Positions 45,349 through 54,118 of a stretch of DNA of 64,000 nucleotides are shown in pieces. This DNA is from Spongiihabitans sp963422685 (lineage in GTDB: Bacteria > Pseudomonadota > Gammaproteobacteria > Arenicellales > Poriferihabitantaceae). Below the pieces are notes generated by a model. It made no database searches and was not told the DNA's origin. It saw nothing but the letters and a program-made list of their open reading frames with translations. The position numbers and the translations under genes were made by a program. The stretch lies in the NCBI GenBank assembly GCA_963422685.1, contig OY730442.1:1488001-1552000 (forward strand), read 5' to 3'. The first letter of the stretch is position 1. Each line of letters starts with the position of its first letter.

Positions 45349-45954
45349 ATGCTAACACCTTACATAAAAGGTTTCGGAGTGGGGTTTGCATTGATTGTGG
45401 CCATTGGCGCGCAAAATGCCTATGTGCTCACCCGGGGAATTTGTCGCAATCACCATTGGGTTGTGGCGTTAATCGGCAGCGTGATTGATTCGATATTGAT
45501 TGGCGCCGGCATTCTCGGAATGGGCAGACTGGTACAGCAATACCCGGGTTTGCTCATCGCCACCACGTTCGGCGGCGCCCTGTTTTTATTCGTCTACGGC
45601 GCTTTATCCATTAAAAAGATGCTCGCGCCCGGGCATCTGCGCGGAGGCGGGGACCAGGTGCAATTGAAAACCGCAGTGTTAAGTATGCTCGCATTCAGCC
45701 TGCTTAACCCGCATGTCTATCTCGACACGGTGGTTCTGGTGGGCAGTGTGGCGATTCAGGAACTCCCCGAACATCGAATCCTGTTCGGCGCGGGTGCGGT
45801 GACGGCCTCATTCGTCTGGTTCTTCAGCCTCGCTTTGGGCGGGCAATGGTTGCAGCCCTGGTTCCAGTCTCCGGCTACCTGGCGAGTACTGGATTTGATC
45901 ATTGCCCTGGTGATGTGGACGATTGGATTGACCTTGTTAGCCAAATTGTTATAG
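45349..45954 (+). CDS. LysE/ArgO-type amino-acid exporter
   Basis: A 201-residue inner-membrane exporter with six helices. It begins MLTPYIKGFGVGFALIVAIGAQNAYVL, the family's Q-N-A signature, and ends with LDLIIALVMWTIGLTLLAKLL. Members export basic amino acids such as lysine or arginine. It precedes malate synthase G on the same strand with no obvious functional tie. Confidence 0.93.
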   Translation: MLTPYIKGFGVGFALIVAIGAQNAYVLTRGICRNHHWVVALIGSVIDSILIGAGILGMGRLVQQYPGLLIATTFGGALFLFVYGALSIKKMLAPGHLRGGGDQVQLKTAVLSMLAFSLLNPHVYLDTVVLVGSVAIQELPEHRILFGAGAVTASFVWFFSLALGGQWLQPWFQSPATWRVLDLIIALVMWTIGLTLLAKLL

Positions 45955-45997
45955 TTCGCAACCCAATCATTATTGTTTATGAAAACTGTAAATTTGC

Positions 45998-48166
45998 ATG
46001 TCAGACCGCATTGAAGTAAATAGCCTGAGCGTAGACAAGTCACTGTTTGCACTGATTGATCGGGAAATACTGCCTGGAACTGGCGTCGGAACTGCGCAAT
46101 TCTGGGGCGGGTTGGAAAAACTGGTCGGTACACTCGGCGCAAAAAACCAGACCTTACTGGCCAAACGCGATGCGTTCCAGCGGAAACTGGATCAATGGCA
46201 TAAGCAGCACCCGGGGCCGGCAGATCCTGAACGCTACCGGACGTTCCTGAAAAAAATCGATTATTTACTGCCTGAAGGTGCGCCGTATGCGATAACCACC
46301 CGCAACGTGGATGATGAAATTGCCCGTATCGCCGGGCCGCAACTGGTTGTACCGGTGGATAACGCCAGATATGCGTTGAATGCGGCCAACGCGCGCTGGA
46401 ACAGTTTATACGATGCGCTGTACAGCACCGACATCATTCTAGAAGTGGCGGGCTGTAAGAAAACCGCAAAATACAACCCGGTGCGCGGGCGGCAGGTTAT
46501 TCAATACGTGCGCGACTTTCTCGATCAGGCCGTTCCACTGGCCGCTGGAAGTCACAGCTATGCGGTGAAATACAAAGTCAAATCCGCCAATCTGGTTGTG
46601 GTCATGGGCGATGGCAGCGAAACCGGCCTGGGACGGCGCGAGTGTTTTGCCGGGTACTGCGGCGACCCGCTATCACCGAGCCATATTTTCTTAAAAAACA
46701 ACAACCTGCATATCAATATCTGCATTGGCGAAGGGTTTTTCATTGGCCGCGGCGACCTGGCCAATGTGTATGACGTGAAAATAGAATCTGCATTGACCAC
46801 GATTATGGATTGCGAAGATGCGGTGGCCGCAGTGGATGCGGAAGATAAAGTCCGGGTATATCGAAACTGGGCAGGCTTGATGCGCGGCGACCTGAAAACC
46901 AGCATAAAAAAAGACGGCAAGACCGAACAACGGGTATTAAACCCGGACCTAGAATACCTGACCCCGGACGGCACTCCGGCCCGGCTGCATGGCCGCAGCC
47001 TGATGTTTGTACGTAATGTGGGAACGCATATGTATACCGATGCGGTCACCTGCAATGGGGAACAGATTCCAGAGTCGTTTCTGGACGCCATGGTAACCGC
47101 GCTGGCCGCCGTGCATGATCTCAAAGGCACACAAAAAATACGCAACAGCAGAACCGGCAGTGTTTATATTGTCAAGCCAAAAATGCACGGACCAGAAGAA
47201 ACCGCAGCGGCGGTGGAATTATTTTCCCGGGTGGAAAAAATTCTCGGCCTGGCAAAAAACACCATCAAGATCGGCATAATGGACGAAGAACGCCGCACCA
47301 CAGTGAATTTGACCGAATGTATTCGGGTCGCAAAAGATCGGGTGGTATTTATTAATACCGGATTTCTGGACCGCACTGGCGACGAGATTCACAGTTGCAT
47401 GGAGGCGGGTGCGGTTATTCCCAAAAATGATATGAAAGCCTCGCCATGGCTGCTGGCCTACGAAGACTGGAACGTGGACATCGGCATAGAAACCGGTATG
47501 CCGGGCCATGGACAAATCGGCAAAGGCATGTGGGCCGCGCCGGACAACATGATGGCGATGATGGAGCAAAAAATCGCCCACCCGCGAGCAGGCGCCAATA
47601 CTGCATGGGTACCTTCCCCCACGGCGGCGACCTTGCACGCCATGCACTACCATCAGGTCAACGTGCAGACGCGACAGCGCGAGCTGAAAACCGCTGTGCG
47701 TACAAACCTGGATGATATTTTGACTATTCCGGTATTAGGTGCGCGCAATATCCGCGCGGATGAATTGCGCAAGGAACTGGAGAATAATGCCCAGAGCATA
47801 CTGGGTTATGTGGTCAGATGGGTAGACCAGGGCGTGGGTTGTTCCAAGGTGCCGGATATATCCGATGTGGCGCTGATGGAAGACCGGGCCACACTGCGAA
47901 TCTCCAGCCAGCACATCGCCAACTGGCTGCACCATGGTTTGACCACGCAAAAGCAGATCAGGAAGGTTTTCGAAAAGATGGCGGGTGTTGTGGATAGACA
48001 GAATGCCGCAGACCCGAAATATCGACCGATGTCCGAAGATTTTGCAAACAATCTGGCTTTCCAGGCCGCGCTGGAGCTGGTATTCAATGGAAGAGATACG
48101 CCAAACGGCTATACCGAAACCGTATTGCATGCCCGCCGCAGGCAGGCGAAATTATCGATGCGATAG
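45998..48166 (+). CDS. glcB: Malate synthase G
   Basis: A 722-residue monomeric enzyme, the usual GlcB length, that condenses glyoxylate with acetyl-CoA to malate. Recognisable are GEGFFIGRGDLANVYDVKIESALTTIMDCEDAVAAVDAEDK (catalytic acidic residues), YIVKPKMHGPEE, IGIMDEERRTTVNL, FLDRTGDEIHSCMEAG, IGKGMWAAPDNMMAMMEQKIAHPRAGANTAWVPSP and ARRRQAKLS near the end. It offers an outlet for glyoxylate made by the upstream ureide pathway. Confidence 0.98.
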   Translation: MSDRIEVNSLSVDKSLFALIDREILPGTGVGTAQFWGGLEKLVGTLGAKNQTLLAKRDAFQRKLDQWHKQHPGPADPERYRTFLKKIDYLLPEGAPYAITTRNVDDEIARIAGPQLVVPVDNARYALNAANARWNSLYDALYSTDIILEVAGCKKTAKYNPVRGRQVIQYVRDFLDQAVPLAAGSHSYAVKYKVKSANLVVVMGDGSETGLGRRECFAGYCGDPLSPSHIFLKNNNLHINICIGEGFFIGRGDLANVYDVKIESALTTIMDCEDAVAAVDAEDKVRVYRNWAGLMRGDLKTSIKKDGKTEQRVLNPDLEYLTPDGTPARLHGRSLMFVRNVGTHMYTDAVTCNGEQIPESFLDAMVTALAAVHDLKGTQKIRNSRTGSVYIVKPKMHGPEETAAAVELFSRVEKILGLAKNTIKIGIMDEERRTTVNLTECIRVAKDRVVFINTGFLDRTGDEIHSCMEAGAVIPKNDMKASPWLLAYEDWNVDIGIETGMPGHGQIGKGMWAAPDNMMAMMEQKIAHPRAGANTAWVPSPTAATLHAMHYHQVNVQTRQRELKTAVRTNLDDILTIPVLGARNIRADELRKELENNAQSILGYVVRWVDQGVGCSKVPDISDVALMEDRATLRISSQHIANWLHHGLTTQKQIRKVFEKMAGVVDRQNAADPKYRPMSEDFANNLAFQAALELVFNGRDTPNGYTETVLHARRRQAKLSMR

Positions 48167-48225
48167 GGGTTCATTGTCGTGCTGGCCGGTCTGCGCAGCA
48201 TGAACGGCGCCTCCCTGAAACCGGG

Positions 48226-48876
48226 TCAGGTTTTGAGCACTTTCGACGAACCCAGTTTTATATTCCAGTAAATAATATACGGCGTAATCAGGATGGTGGG
48301 CGCCAGCCAGAGAATATATTCAGGGTCAGAAGAAAAGTTGGTCACGACAAACGCGGTTACCGTGGCAATCAACCCGGCCAGCATCATGGTGGCGTGCAGT
48401 GCGATACGTTTTTTCCCCGGAAATCCCCGCGCGAAACTGTAGCCATCCTGAATGGCAATGGCGATTGCGATCAAACCAAACCCGACCAGCGTAATATGAT
48501 TACCCTGGCCGTCGCTGAACCAGCCATACATCCCGTAAATCAGCATACCAGCGCCAGTGACGCTCATGGCGCCAACGGCAAGCCAGTCCCGGGTGGCCGG
48601 TTCCCCCGTATGATTGCGGGCGTATCGCCATCCCGCATGGGCAAAATAAAAACTGAATAAAGAAATAAACAGTAAAAACAGGTTGCCTTTTATCAAAGAC
48701 ATCGGCAGAGCAGTCAGGAAAATAATCAGCATGGAGAAGAAAAAACCGGTGCCAAACCGTTTATGCCAGATATGCGTCAGGCCAAATTGCTTGATCATGC
48801 TCGCACACAGGCCACAGAGCAGCGCTATTGCCCCGGCAGTGATATGCAGCGTGAGCAGCGTGTTAAAAACTGTCAT
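48226..48876 (-). CDS. DUF2306-like membrane protein
   Basis: A 216-residue protein with seven or so hydrophobic helices. The start LLTLHITAGAIALLCGLCASMIK resembles the H-x3-G-x2-AL-x2-G opening of DUF2306 membrane proteins, and HATMMLAGLIATVTAFVVTNF is a later helix. No enzymatic motif was seen and its role is unknown. It is convergent with malate synthase and stands alone. Confidence 0.6.
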   Translation of the reverse strand: MTVFNTLLTLHITAGAIALLCGLCASMIKQFGLTHIWHKRFGTGFFFSMLIIFLTALPMSLIKGNLFLLFISLFSFYFAHAGWRYARNHTGEPATRDWLAVGAMSVTGAGMLIYGMYGWFSDGQGNHITLVGFGLIAIAIAIQDGYSFARGFPGKKRIALHATMMLAGLIATVTAFVVTNFSSDPEYILWLAPTILITPYIIYWNIKLGSSKVLKT

Positions 48877-49104
48877 GAATTCGTTCGGTCTGGTTTGAAT
48901 GCAGATTTTATGATTACGAGATTACGAACTGAAATTCCGCAGCGTATTGGAGAAATAGCAGCCCAATAGGATAGTGTTGCATAGAATAAATTTTGCCGCA
49001 AAAATTTGCGATTGGTTATGTAAACCCAGCGCCGCAGCCAGATGTGCTACTGTAACGCCGTGTTAGACTTTGCAACGAAATCATTGGACATCAATGCCCC
49101 GAAT

Positions 49105-50259
49105 ATGCGCCAGAAAAAATCAGAACAGATTCTCAAATCCCTGCTGAATGCCAAATCGACTCAGGAAGTGAAAGCGATAATTGAGCAGGAGCAATTCGCC
49201 GATGACGACTGGAAACCTTATGGCAATCGGGCGAAAAACTGGGACACGGTTTCCAATCAGCAAACCAGCGCCATCGGCGCACTGACCGAACTTATCACCA
49301 ACGCCATAGACGCCGTGCTTTCGAGAAAGGCTTACGAGTCTGGTATAGCTGATTTGACTGGCGACAGCGCCCCGCAATCAATGCAAGATGCGGTCAGGCG
49401 GTTTTATAGGGTGAACGAGGGCAAGCTATCTAGCCTGGAACCCGTCGAATCGACTAATCTTGCCGAGCGAAGCATCCTGATTGGCGTCAAACGCAAAAGA
49501 AGAGCCAGCAAATACCCGACCATCACCGTCATTGATTACGGGGAAGGCCAGAACCCCGAAGACTTCCCCAATACGTTTTTAAGCCTGAGCGAGACCAACA
49601 AGGAGGGCATCAGCTTTGTTCAGGGTAAATTCAATATGGGGTCAACGGGCTCCATCCGATTCTGTACCGAATCGGACATTACCCAAGGTCACTACAAGCT
49701 CATTGCCAGCAGGCGATACGATGGAGAATGCTGGGGGTATACCCTGGTTCGCGTATCACAGGTACAGGCGGGTAAGAAATTACCTGTTGTTGAGTACCTG
49801 ATGCCAGAAGGAGAAATACTCTCTTTCCAGAGTAATTCCATTTCCGTCTTTGGCGACGATGACATCGGAAAAATCGAACAAGGTACGGTAGTAAAGCTGT
49901 TTGATTACGATGTCGGTTCAGGCGCCCATACGGTTGACTTTGGCCTGTATCAGGGGTTGACCGCCAATTTGCTGGAGTGCGCCTTGCCGATTCGCATCTA
50001 TGACTTTGATGCCAAGCCGTTATCGGGCAAAGGGCATTTGCGCGATCAAGGCATAGCGTCGCGCACATTCAGCGGTATGGACGTGATGCTGCACGCCGAT
50101 TTTCGTGATCCCGCGCAGCAAGACCCTGATATCCCGGAACAAAAGCCAGATAGGCGCACCACCGAGTTTGTGCACCTGGTTGCCGAGGATTCCTCCGACC
50201 CTGAACTGGGGACGTTCATAGATATGGCAGAGAGCAGGTCACAGGTCTGCACAACCTGA
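49105..50259 (+). CDS. GHKL ATPase of a restriction-like cassette (probably C-terminally truncated)
   Basis: A 384-residue protein with the three GHKL (gyrase-Hsp90-histidine kinase-MutL) ATP-site motifs: ALTELITNAIDAVLS (Glu and Asn), VIDYGEGQNPEDFPNTF (DxGxG) and GKFNMGSTGSIRF. Such MutL/MORC-related ATPases are known partners of restriction-modification genes, which fits the HNH nuclease and cytosine methyltransferase next door. The frame can start at 49042, but the ATG at 49105 looks better. Homologues I know of this kind are considerably longer. The chain stops abruptly after LGTFIDMAESRSQVCTT, so a C-terminal deletion or frameshift is likely. Confidence 0.75.
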   Translation: MRQKKSEQILKSLLNAKSTQEVKAIIEQEQFADDDWKPYGNRAKNWDTVSNQQTSAIGALTELITNAIDAVLSRKAYESGIADLTGDSAPQSMQDAVRRFYRVNEGKLSSLEPVESTNLAERSILIGVKRKRRASKYPTITVIDYGEGQNPEDFPNTFLSLSETNKEGISFVQGKFNMGSTGSIRFCTESDITQGHYKLIASRRYDGECWGYTLVRVSQVQAGKKLPVVEYLMPEGEILSFQSNSISVFGDDDIGKIEQGTVVKLFDYDVGSGAHTVDFGLYQGLTANLLECALPIRIYDFDAKPLSGKGHLRDQGIASRTFSGMDVMLHADFRDPAQQDPDIPEQKPDRRTTEFVHLVAEDSSDPELGTFIDMAESRSQVCTT

Positions 50260-50376
50260 TGCCAGTTTTTTTTCCATCGTAAATCTCTGGCAAAATCTAA
50301 TTCCTCTCATTAAGTCAACCTGATTCACAATCATGCTCATGGTATTTTCAGCAGCAATTCGGGTCATTAAAAACAA

Positions 50377-51138
50377 ATGCCGGGCCACTCTGTAAGTCGA
50401 AAATGGTCACGTGAAGAGGCAATTCTCGTCTTGAGCCTGTATTGCCAGATTCCATTTGCAAAATCCAGAAAAACACATCCTCAAGTTGTCCGGGTTGCGA
50501 AACTTATCGGGCGTACGCCATCAGCAGTTAATCTTCGAATTGGAAACTTCGGTAGTTTTGACCCGCGTTTGCGTGACAAAGGCATCATCGGTTTGCGCAA
50601 TACCGGCGCTTTAGTCAAAAACATCTGGGATGAATTTCAGGGCGACTGGGAAAGGCTCGCTGGTGAAGCGCATCGAATCGAAAGCGCTATACGAAAGCCA
50701 GGGTCTTCAGCGTCCGCACCACTCGTTTCTGGCGAGGAAACAATGCGCATGACAAAGACACGTATCAATCAGAATTTTTTTCGGCAAACCATACTGGCTT
50801 CTTATGATCGAAAATGCTGCATTACCGGAATTGATTCGGAAAAACTGCTGATCGCAAGCCACATTAAGCCCTGGGCGCAGTGCAAGAAAATAGAAAAATT
50901 GAACCCGCGTAACGGCCTGTGTCTGAACGCGCTGCATGACCGCGCATTTGATTGCGGTTTAATCACTGTTGACAGTCGTTATCGGATTCGCATCAGCCGG
51001 GAATTATTGGCATCTTCAAACCCAACCCTGAGAAAGTGGATTGCACGTTTTGCTGGTAAAAAGATGAGACTTCCAGAAAAGTTTGCGCCTGACCCTGCCT
51101 TCCTCAAGTGGCATGAAAACAATATCTTTGTTGATTAA
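50377..51138 (+). CDS. HNH endonuclease
   Basis: A 253-residue nuclease. The N-terminal half is a DNA-binding region (SREEAILVLSLYCQIPFAKS, IGRTPSAVNLRIGNFGSFDP). The HNH domain is SYDRKCCITGIDSEKLLIASHIKPW...NPRNGLCLNALHDRAFD, with the first His in ASHIKPW, the Asn in RNGLCLN and the last His in ALHDRAFD. This is the HNH_2 type found in many restriction enzymes. The frame is intact with all three catalytic residues. It lies between the truncated ATPase and the damaged methyltransferase. Confidence 0.9.
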   Translation: MPGHSVSRKWSREEAILVLSLYCQIPFAKSRKTHPQVVRVAKLIGRTPSAVNLRIGNFGSFDPRLRDKGIIGLRNTGALVKNIWDEFQGDWERLAGEAHRIESAIRKPGSSASAPLVSGEETMRMTKTRINQNFFRQTILASYDRKCCITGIDSEKLLIASHIKPWAQCKKIEKLNPRNGLCLNALHDRAFDCGLITVDSRYRIRISRELLASSNPTLRKWIARFAGKKMRLPEKFAPDPAFLKWHENNIFVD

Positions 51139-51195
51139 CGGTTAGTTTGATAATGCTGCTATAAGGGTAGTTGATAGAATTACACGCTGTTTTTT

Positions 51196-52338
51196 TTGAT
51201 ATGCCGCATAATTCAATCAAGTCATACCAGCGTTATTGCGGGCGTCGATAAAGAACGCCGTTGCCAGCAAACTTATGCTCAAAACAAAAATGCGGATGAT
51301 TCCGTCCCCGAATTCCTTGTTTTTGATTTGTTTCCAAATACGCCAGAGTATCCGCATGGACAGCAAGGTCATGCTGTTACCGCCTTGAAAAGCATTCTGA
51401 GACGGCATCGTTTCTCAAGAAAACGAGGTGATCAATTACTGCTGGCTATCTGTGCGCCCTGCCAGCCCTTTACCAAAATAACCCGAACAAAATTGTCTGG
51501 CAGAGGCATGACCAACCATGCAAGAGACAGGAATTTACTGATTACCTCGCTTGGCGTCGTCAAAGCGATAGAGCCCGATGCCGTTTTATGTGAAAACGTG
51601 GAAGGCATTGGTCGCCAGGAAGACAGCGTGTTAGGCGAGTTCCGGACAGGACTTGACGGCCTGGATTATTCGTTTTATGCCAGGATTATCAATGCCAAAA
51701 ATTTTGGGGTTCCACAGTCGCGACGGCGCACCATCGGTGTCGGTTATCACCGGAAAACCCTCGCTGATTTTCCTGACGATGTTCCGGGGTGCTTGCAGGG
51801 TAAACGCTGCCCGACGGTGCAGGAGATCATCGGACGTTTACCTCCGCTGGCCGCTGGCGAAGTTGCCCCGAATTTACCCAACCACAGGGCTAGGCACTTG
51901 AGCGACCTCAATCTGAAACGCATTGCCTGCGCTGCACCGGGGCAGAGCAATCAATACCTTAAAGACACGCCCTGGGGGGATTTGACCTTGGCCTGTCATC
52001 AGAAGCTGGACAAGCCCTCGTTTGGCGACACTTATACCCGCATGGCGGGCGATCAACCCGCGCCCACGATTACTACCAAATTCATCTCCATAACCAATGG
52101 TCGCTTCGGCCACTACGATACCCGGCAGAACCGGGGGCTTTCAGTACAGGAAGGGGCTTTATTGCAGACTTTCCCGGAACAGTATGCGTTTTATCCGGAA
52201 AACAATTTGCAGTTTTGCGCAACCCTTATAGGCAATGCGGTCCCGCCAAAAATAGCGCGGTTTTATGGTGAATATATCCGCTCAATTACGGCTGACGTAT
52301 ATCCGCAAACTGGCGGATTCGGCTGTCCCGGCGAATAA
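51196..52338 (+). pseudogene. DNA cytosine-5 methyltransferase, N-terminus lost
   Basis: Most methyltransferase motifs are present: IAGVDKERRCQQTYAQN (motif II), LLLAICAPCQPFT with the catalytic Cys (IV), AVLCENVEGI (VI), NFGVPQSRRRTIGVGYH (VIII), ITTKF (IX) and IGNAVPPKIARFY (X). Motif I (FxGxGG), needed for SAM binding, is missing. Upstream of motif II only AVFFDMP in another frame can be read, next to a run of eight T at 51190-51197, as if a deletion and frameshift removed it. The frame starts at a TTG without a ribosome site. It is probably inactive. Confidence 0.7.
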
Positions 52339-52449
52339 GACTGGATGCTGCGGGTGCCCCGAACAATAGATTGACCGGTTTTTGTGATTTATTGGCTGGT
52401 TCAACAGAAACAGTTATACTGCGCAATTCATCCACTGTACCCGAATATC

Positions 52450-52710
52450 ATGGGCTTTTTTAACCGGCATTTGAACGAAACAGGCGAAACTTACGTTCAG
52501 CATCTGAAGTTTGCGATAAGATTTTCCGCAAAAATGGCGCTGGGCGCGGCCGCATGTCTGGTTCATGCAATTTTCCCTTTCCTCTGCACAAAAACAGGCA
52601 GCGCAATAATCACCGCATTGCACGATGACCTGGTTGGGGATATGGCGAGACATGGCGACAGATCACCGACCAGTCCAAAGGTTAAACCGGGTGCGGTGGA
52701 GAACCCGTAA
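52450..52710 (+). CDS. DUF6356-like small protein
   Basis: An 86-residue protein from the ATG at 52450: MGFFNRHLNETGETYVQHLK, then FAIRFSAKMALGAAACLVHAIFPFLCTKTGS. The pattern of a FxxHLxxxGExYxxHxxFA start, a hydrophobic helix and LVHAxFPFL matches the DUF6356 family of small membrane-associated proteins of unknown role. It is unrelated to the restriction-like cassette before it and the transporter after it. Confidence 0.75.
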   Translation: MGFFNRHLNETGETYVQHLKFAIRFSAKMALGAAACLVHAIFPFLCTKTGSAIITALHDDLVGDMARHGDRSPTSPKVKPGAVENP

Positions 52711-53016
52711 AGCCTCTGCATTTCGCGCCCGGATAATTCAAGAGCCTGGTCACAAATTGTTTTTCACTAGCCTGGTTTGGTTTAATACTGATTTATTTGT
52801 TATTAATCAATAAGTTATATGCCATTTTCAGGATTTGTGGGCATATAAAGATAATAATCAATTAAAAATAATTGGTTGATTCTGAAGCAGGTGAGCAGTA
52901 CAGTGGGCAAAGCAGAAACGACCATGGGGCCGTGTAGTACGTTGGTTAATTTCGGCAGGTAAATTATGCCCGGGTCGTATCGCTATAAATAATACTCAAA
53001 TTGTAGGAGAACTATC
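52711..53016. other. AT-rich promoter region of the TAXI-TRAP operon
   Basis: About 300 bases without a gene. It turns AT-rich from about 52760, ends in a ribosome site (TTGTAGGAGAAC) before the receptor gene, and holds several TATAAT-like hexamers (for example around 52985-52992). I cannot single out one promoter or operator with confidence. Confidence 0.45.
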
Positions 53017-53982
53017 ATGACTTTAAAACCATTCGTAATTGCCGCAGCTTTAACCGGCGCACTCGCTTGTGCCGGTACGGCATCAGCACAACAACAATTT
53101 ATTTCCATCGGCACTGGCGGTGTCACGGGCGTTTATTATCCAACTGGAGGCGCAATTTGCCGGCTGGTTAACAAGAACCGCAAAGAACATGGCATCCGGT
53201 GTTCAGCCGAGTCAACCGGTGGGTCAATCTATAACATCAACACCATCCGCGCTGGCGAGCTTGAATTTGGTGTCGCCCAATCGGATTGGCAGTACCACGC
53301 ATATCACGGCACCTCGAAATTTGCAGATCAGGGTAAGTTCGAAAACCTGCGTGCGGTTTTTTCGGTGCATCCAGAGCCGGTAACGGTAATTGCCAGCGAT
53401 GCCTCCGGCATCAATAATCTTACCGACGCAAAAGGTAAGCGATTAAACATCGGCAACCCCGGGTCGGGCACCCGCGGCACCTGGGAAGTTATCGAAGCGG
53501 CCCTGGGCTGGGAACGGACAGACCTGAAACTGGCTGCCGAAATGAAATCTGCCGAAACCGGCCAGGCGGTTTGCGACGGCAAGATTGATGCGTACTTCTG
53601 GTTAGTCGGCCATCCTTCTGCACTGACCCAGGAATCCCTTGCCACCTGCGATGCACATCTGGTTCATGTTACCGGCCCGGCCATCGACAAGCTGATTGCA
53701 GATAACCCGTTTTACCGCACCGCTACCATTCCTGCCGGCATGTATAACAACGATTCAGACATCCAGACCTTTGGCGTGGGTGCGACCTTCGTATCCAGCG
53801 CAGATGTGTCCGACGAAGTTGTTTACACTGTGGTGAAAGCGGTATTCGAGAACTTTGACGATTTCAAAAAGCTGCACCCTGCCTTTGCCAATCTCAAAGA
53901 AGCAGAAATGATTACCGATGCCCTTTCGGCGCCATTACATCCCGGCGCGGTTAAGTACTATACCGAACGCGGCTGGATGTAA
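53017..53982 (+). CDS. TAXI-family TRAP transporter receptor
   Basis: A 321-residue periplasmic protein with a signal peptide (FVIAAALTGALACAGTASAQ) and the TAXI motifs: FISIGTGGVTGVYYPTGGAICRLVN, STGGSIYNINTIRAGELEFGVAQSDWQYHAY, LNIGNPGSGTRGTWEVI and DGKIDAYFWLVGHPSA. TAXI receptors bind dicarboxylates or amino acids such as glutamate. It is followed by its fused permease and preceded by a strong ribosome site. Confidence 0.95.
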   Translation: MTLKPFVIAAALTGALACAGTASAQQQFISIGTGGVTGVYYPTGGAICRLVNKNRKEHGIRCSAESTGGSIYNINTIRAGELEFGVAQSDWQYHAYHGTSKFADQGKFENLRAVFSVHPEPVTVIASDASGINNLTDAKGKRLNIGNPGSGTRGTWEVIEAALGWERTDLKLAAEMKSAETGQAVCDGKIDAYFWLVGHPSALTQESLATCDAHLVHVTGPAIDKLIADNPFYRTATIPAGMYNNDSDIQTFGVGATFVSSADVSDEVVYTVVKAVFENFDDFKKLHPAFANLKEAEMITDALSAPLHPGAVKYYTERGWM

Positions 53983-54118
53983 GAAATCTGCAATACGGGC
54001 AGGACTGGCTGATGTGAATTACCAGTCCTGCCCGGTTCCATTTATCCGTTTTTGTTTTCCCGCTTTATTTGAAATAGCTGTCTTAGACAGCAAAAATCCT
54101 GAAAATAATATTGAAGCA

